The notes beneath the pieces are model-generated. The model saw only the letters and a program-made list of their open reading frames with translations, was not told the origin of the DNA and did not search any database. Positions 63,901-64,000 of a DNA stretch of 64,000 bases are shown piece after piece; within the stretch, counting starts at the first letter, position 1, and every line of letters begins with the position of its first letter. The translations under genes were made by a program, and so were the position numbers. The DNA lies in contig JH720294.1 in assembly GCA_000231825.2 (NCBI GenBank), forward strand, positions 319,158 to 383,157, read 5' to 3'. The stretch comes from Tetrahymena elliotti 4EA (lineage: Eukaryota > Ciliophora > Oligohymenophorea > Hymenostomatida > Tetrahymenidae).

Positions 63901-64000
63901 TTCTCTACAAAATTACAATCACAAAAAGGAAATAAAAAATGATATTTTGAATTTTTTAAAAGAAAAAGCTTCTTAATCTATCAAAAAATAAGATGAAAAT
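60917..64000 (+). CDS. UvrD/Rep-type superfamily 1 DNA helicase, 3' end outside the window
   Basis: Exons 60917-61451, 61554-61775, 61941-62473, 62524-62595, 62676-62866, 62992-63754 and 63809->64000 keep one frame. Helicase motifs appear in order: Q-motif MMKLSQEQQNFVHSP, Walker A AGSGKTTTL (26-34), motif Ia VSTFNVEAAKNL, Walker B FFFDEFQD (D152, E153), motif III GDVNQNIYSYRDS, motif IV region LKTNYRSSIKIIDFC, motif V GTFHSSKGLEW, motif VI RLFYVACTRAK. These are the signatures of a 3'-5' ATP-driven SF1A helicase acting in DNA repair or recombination. The accessory domains are reduced: the ATP-binding and motor regions fit in ~440 residues. From ~residue 440 onward a long Lys/Gln-rich C-terminal region follows (CQIAEEILFPMYWTGEE, LNGVIDFLFGNRMF) that I cannot assign. 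The last intron (63755-63808, 54 nt) also reads through in frame, so its removal is uncertain. An ATG directly follows the first, so either could start. Confidence 0.87.

Overview
The window reads as macronuclear DNA of an oligohymenophorean ciliate, Tetrahymena or a close relative. The DNA is very AT-rich, genes are cut by short AT-rich GT..AG introns, and long reading frames run only if TAA and TAG are read as glutamine and TGA is the sole stop. Read this way, the minus strand from 7994 to 4209 is open for 1261 codons and 17664 to 14401 for 1087 codons. Proteins are rich in Gln, Asn, Lys and Ser. I found no tRNA, rRNA, CRISPR array, transposase, recognisable promoter motif or telomere repeat. 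All CDS spans include introns; exon borders were placed by hand from frame, phase and GT/AG, so some are tentative.

Layout. 1-25.6 kb is a run of minus-strand genes: a partial Q/N-rich protein, RNA polymerase II subunit RPB9 with an acidic tail, a 1261-residue protein with an F-box-like segment, a Q/N/S-rich protein, a long coiled-coil protein with a PH-like region, a second coiled-coil protein, and two TPR proteins. 27.6-52.5 kb is all plus strand: a small coiled-coil protein, a DENN-domain protein (Rab exchange factor family), then four tandem paralogues (called A-D here) of a large two-pass membrane protein. 53.3-57.2 kb is minus strand: a DUF922-like HExxH metallopeptidase candidate and an SLC49/major-facilitator transporter. 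57.2-60.9 kb is gene-free but holds a decayed copy of one exon of the last gene, a plus-strand UvrD-type SF1 helicase that runs off the right edge.

The most interesting part is the A-D array (32952-52512). Each copy has nine exons with the same phases; five of the nine exons, including a 22-nt microexon, have exactly the same length in all four copies. Protein layout is shared: a short N-terminal cytosolic stretch, a first membrane segment, a Cys/Trp-containing luminal or extracellular domain, a second membrane segment, and a long Q/N-rich cytosolic tail whose linker differs between copies but which carries a conserved basic module ending in LFNFFPK. I do not recognise the family; the topology resembles ERGIC/Erv-type cargo receptors, but this is only inference. 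Other points of interest are a G-quadruplex tract at 9709-9730, a 58-bp tandem repeat with a hairpin between copies C and D, and a possible bacterial origin for the metallopeptidase gene.
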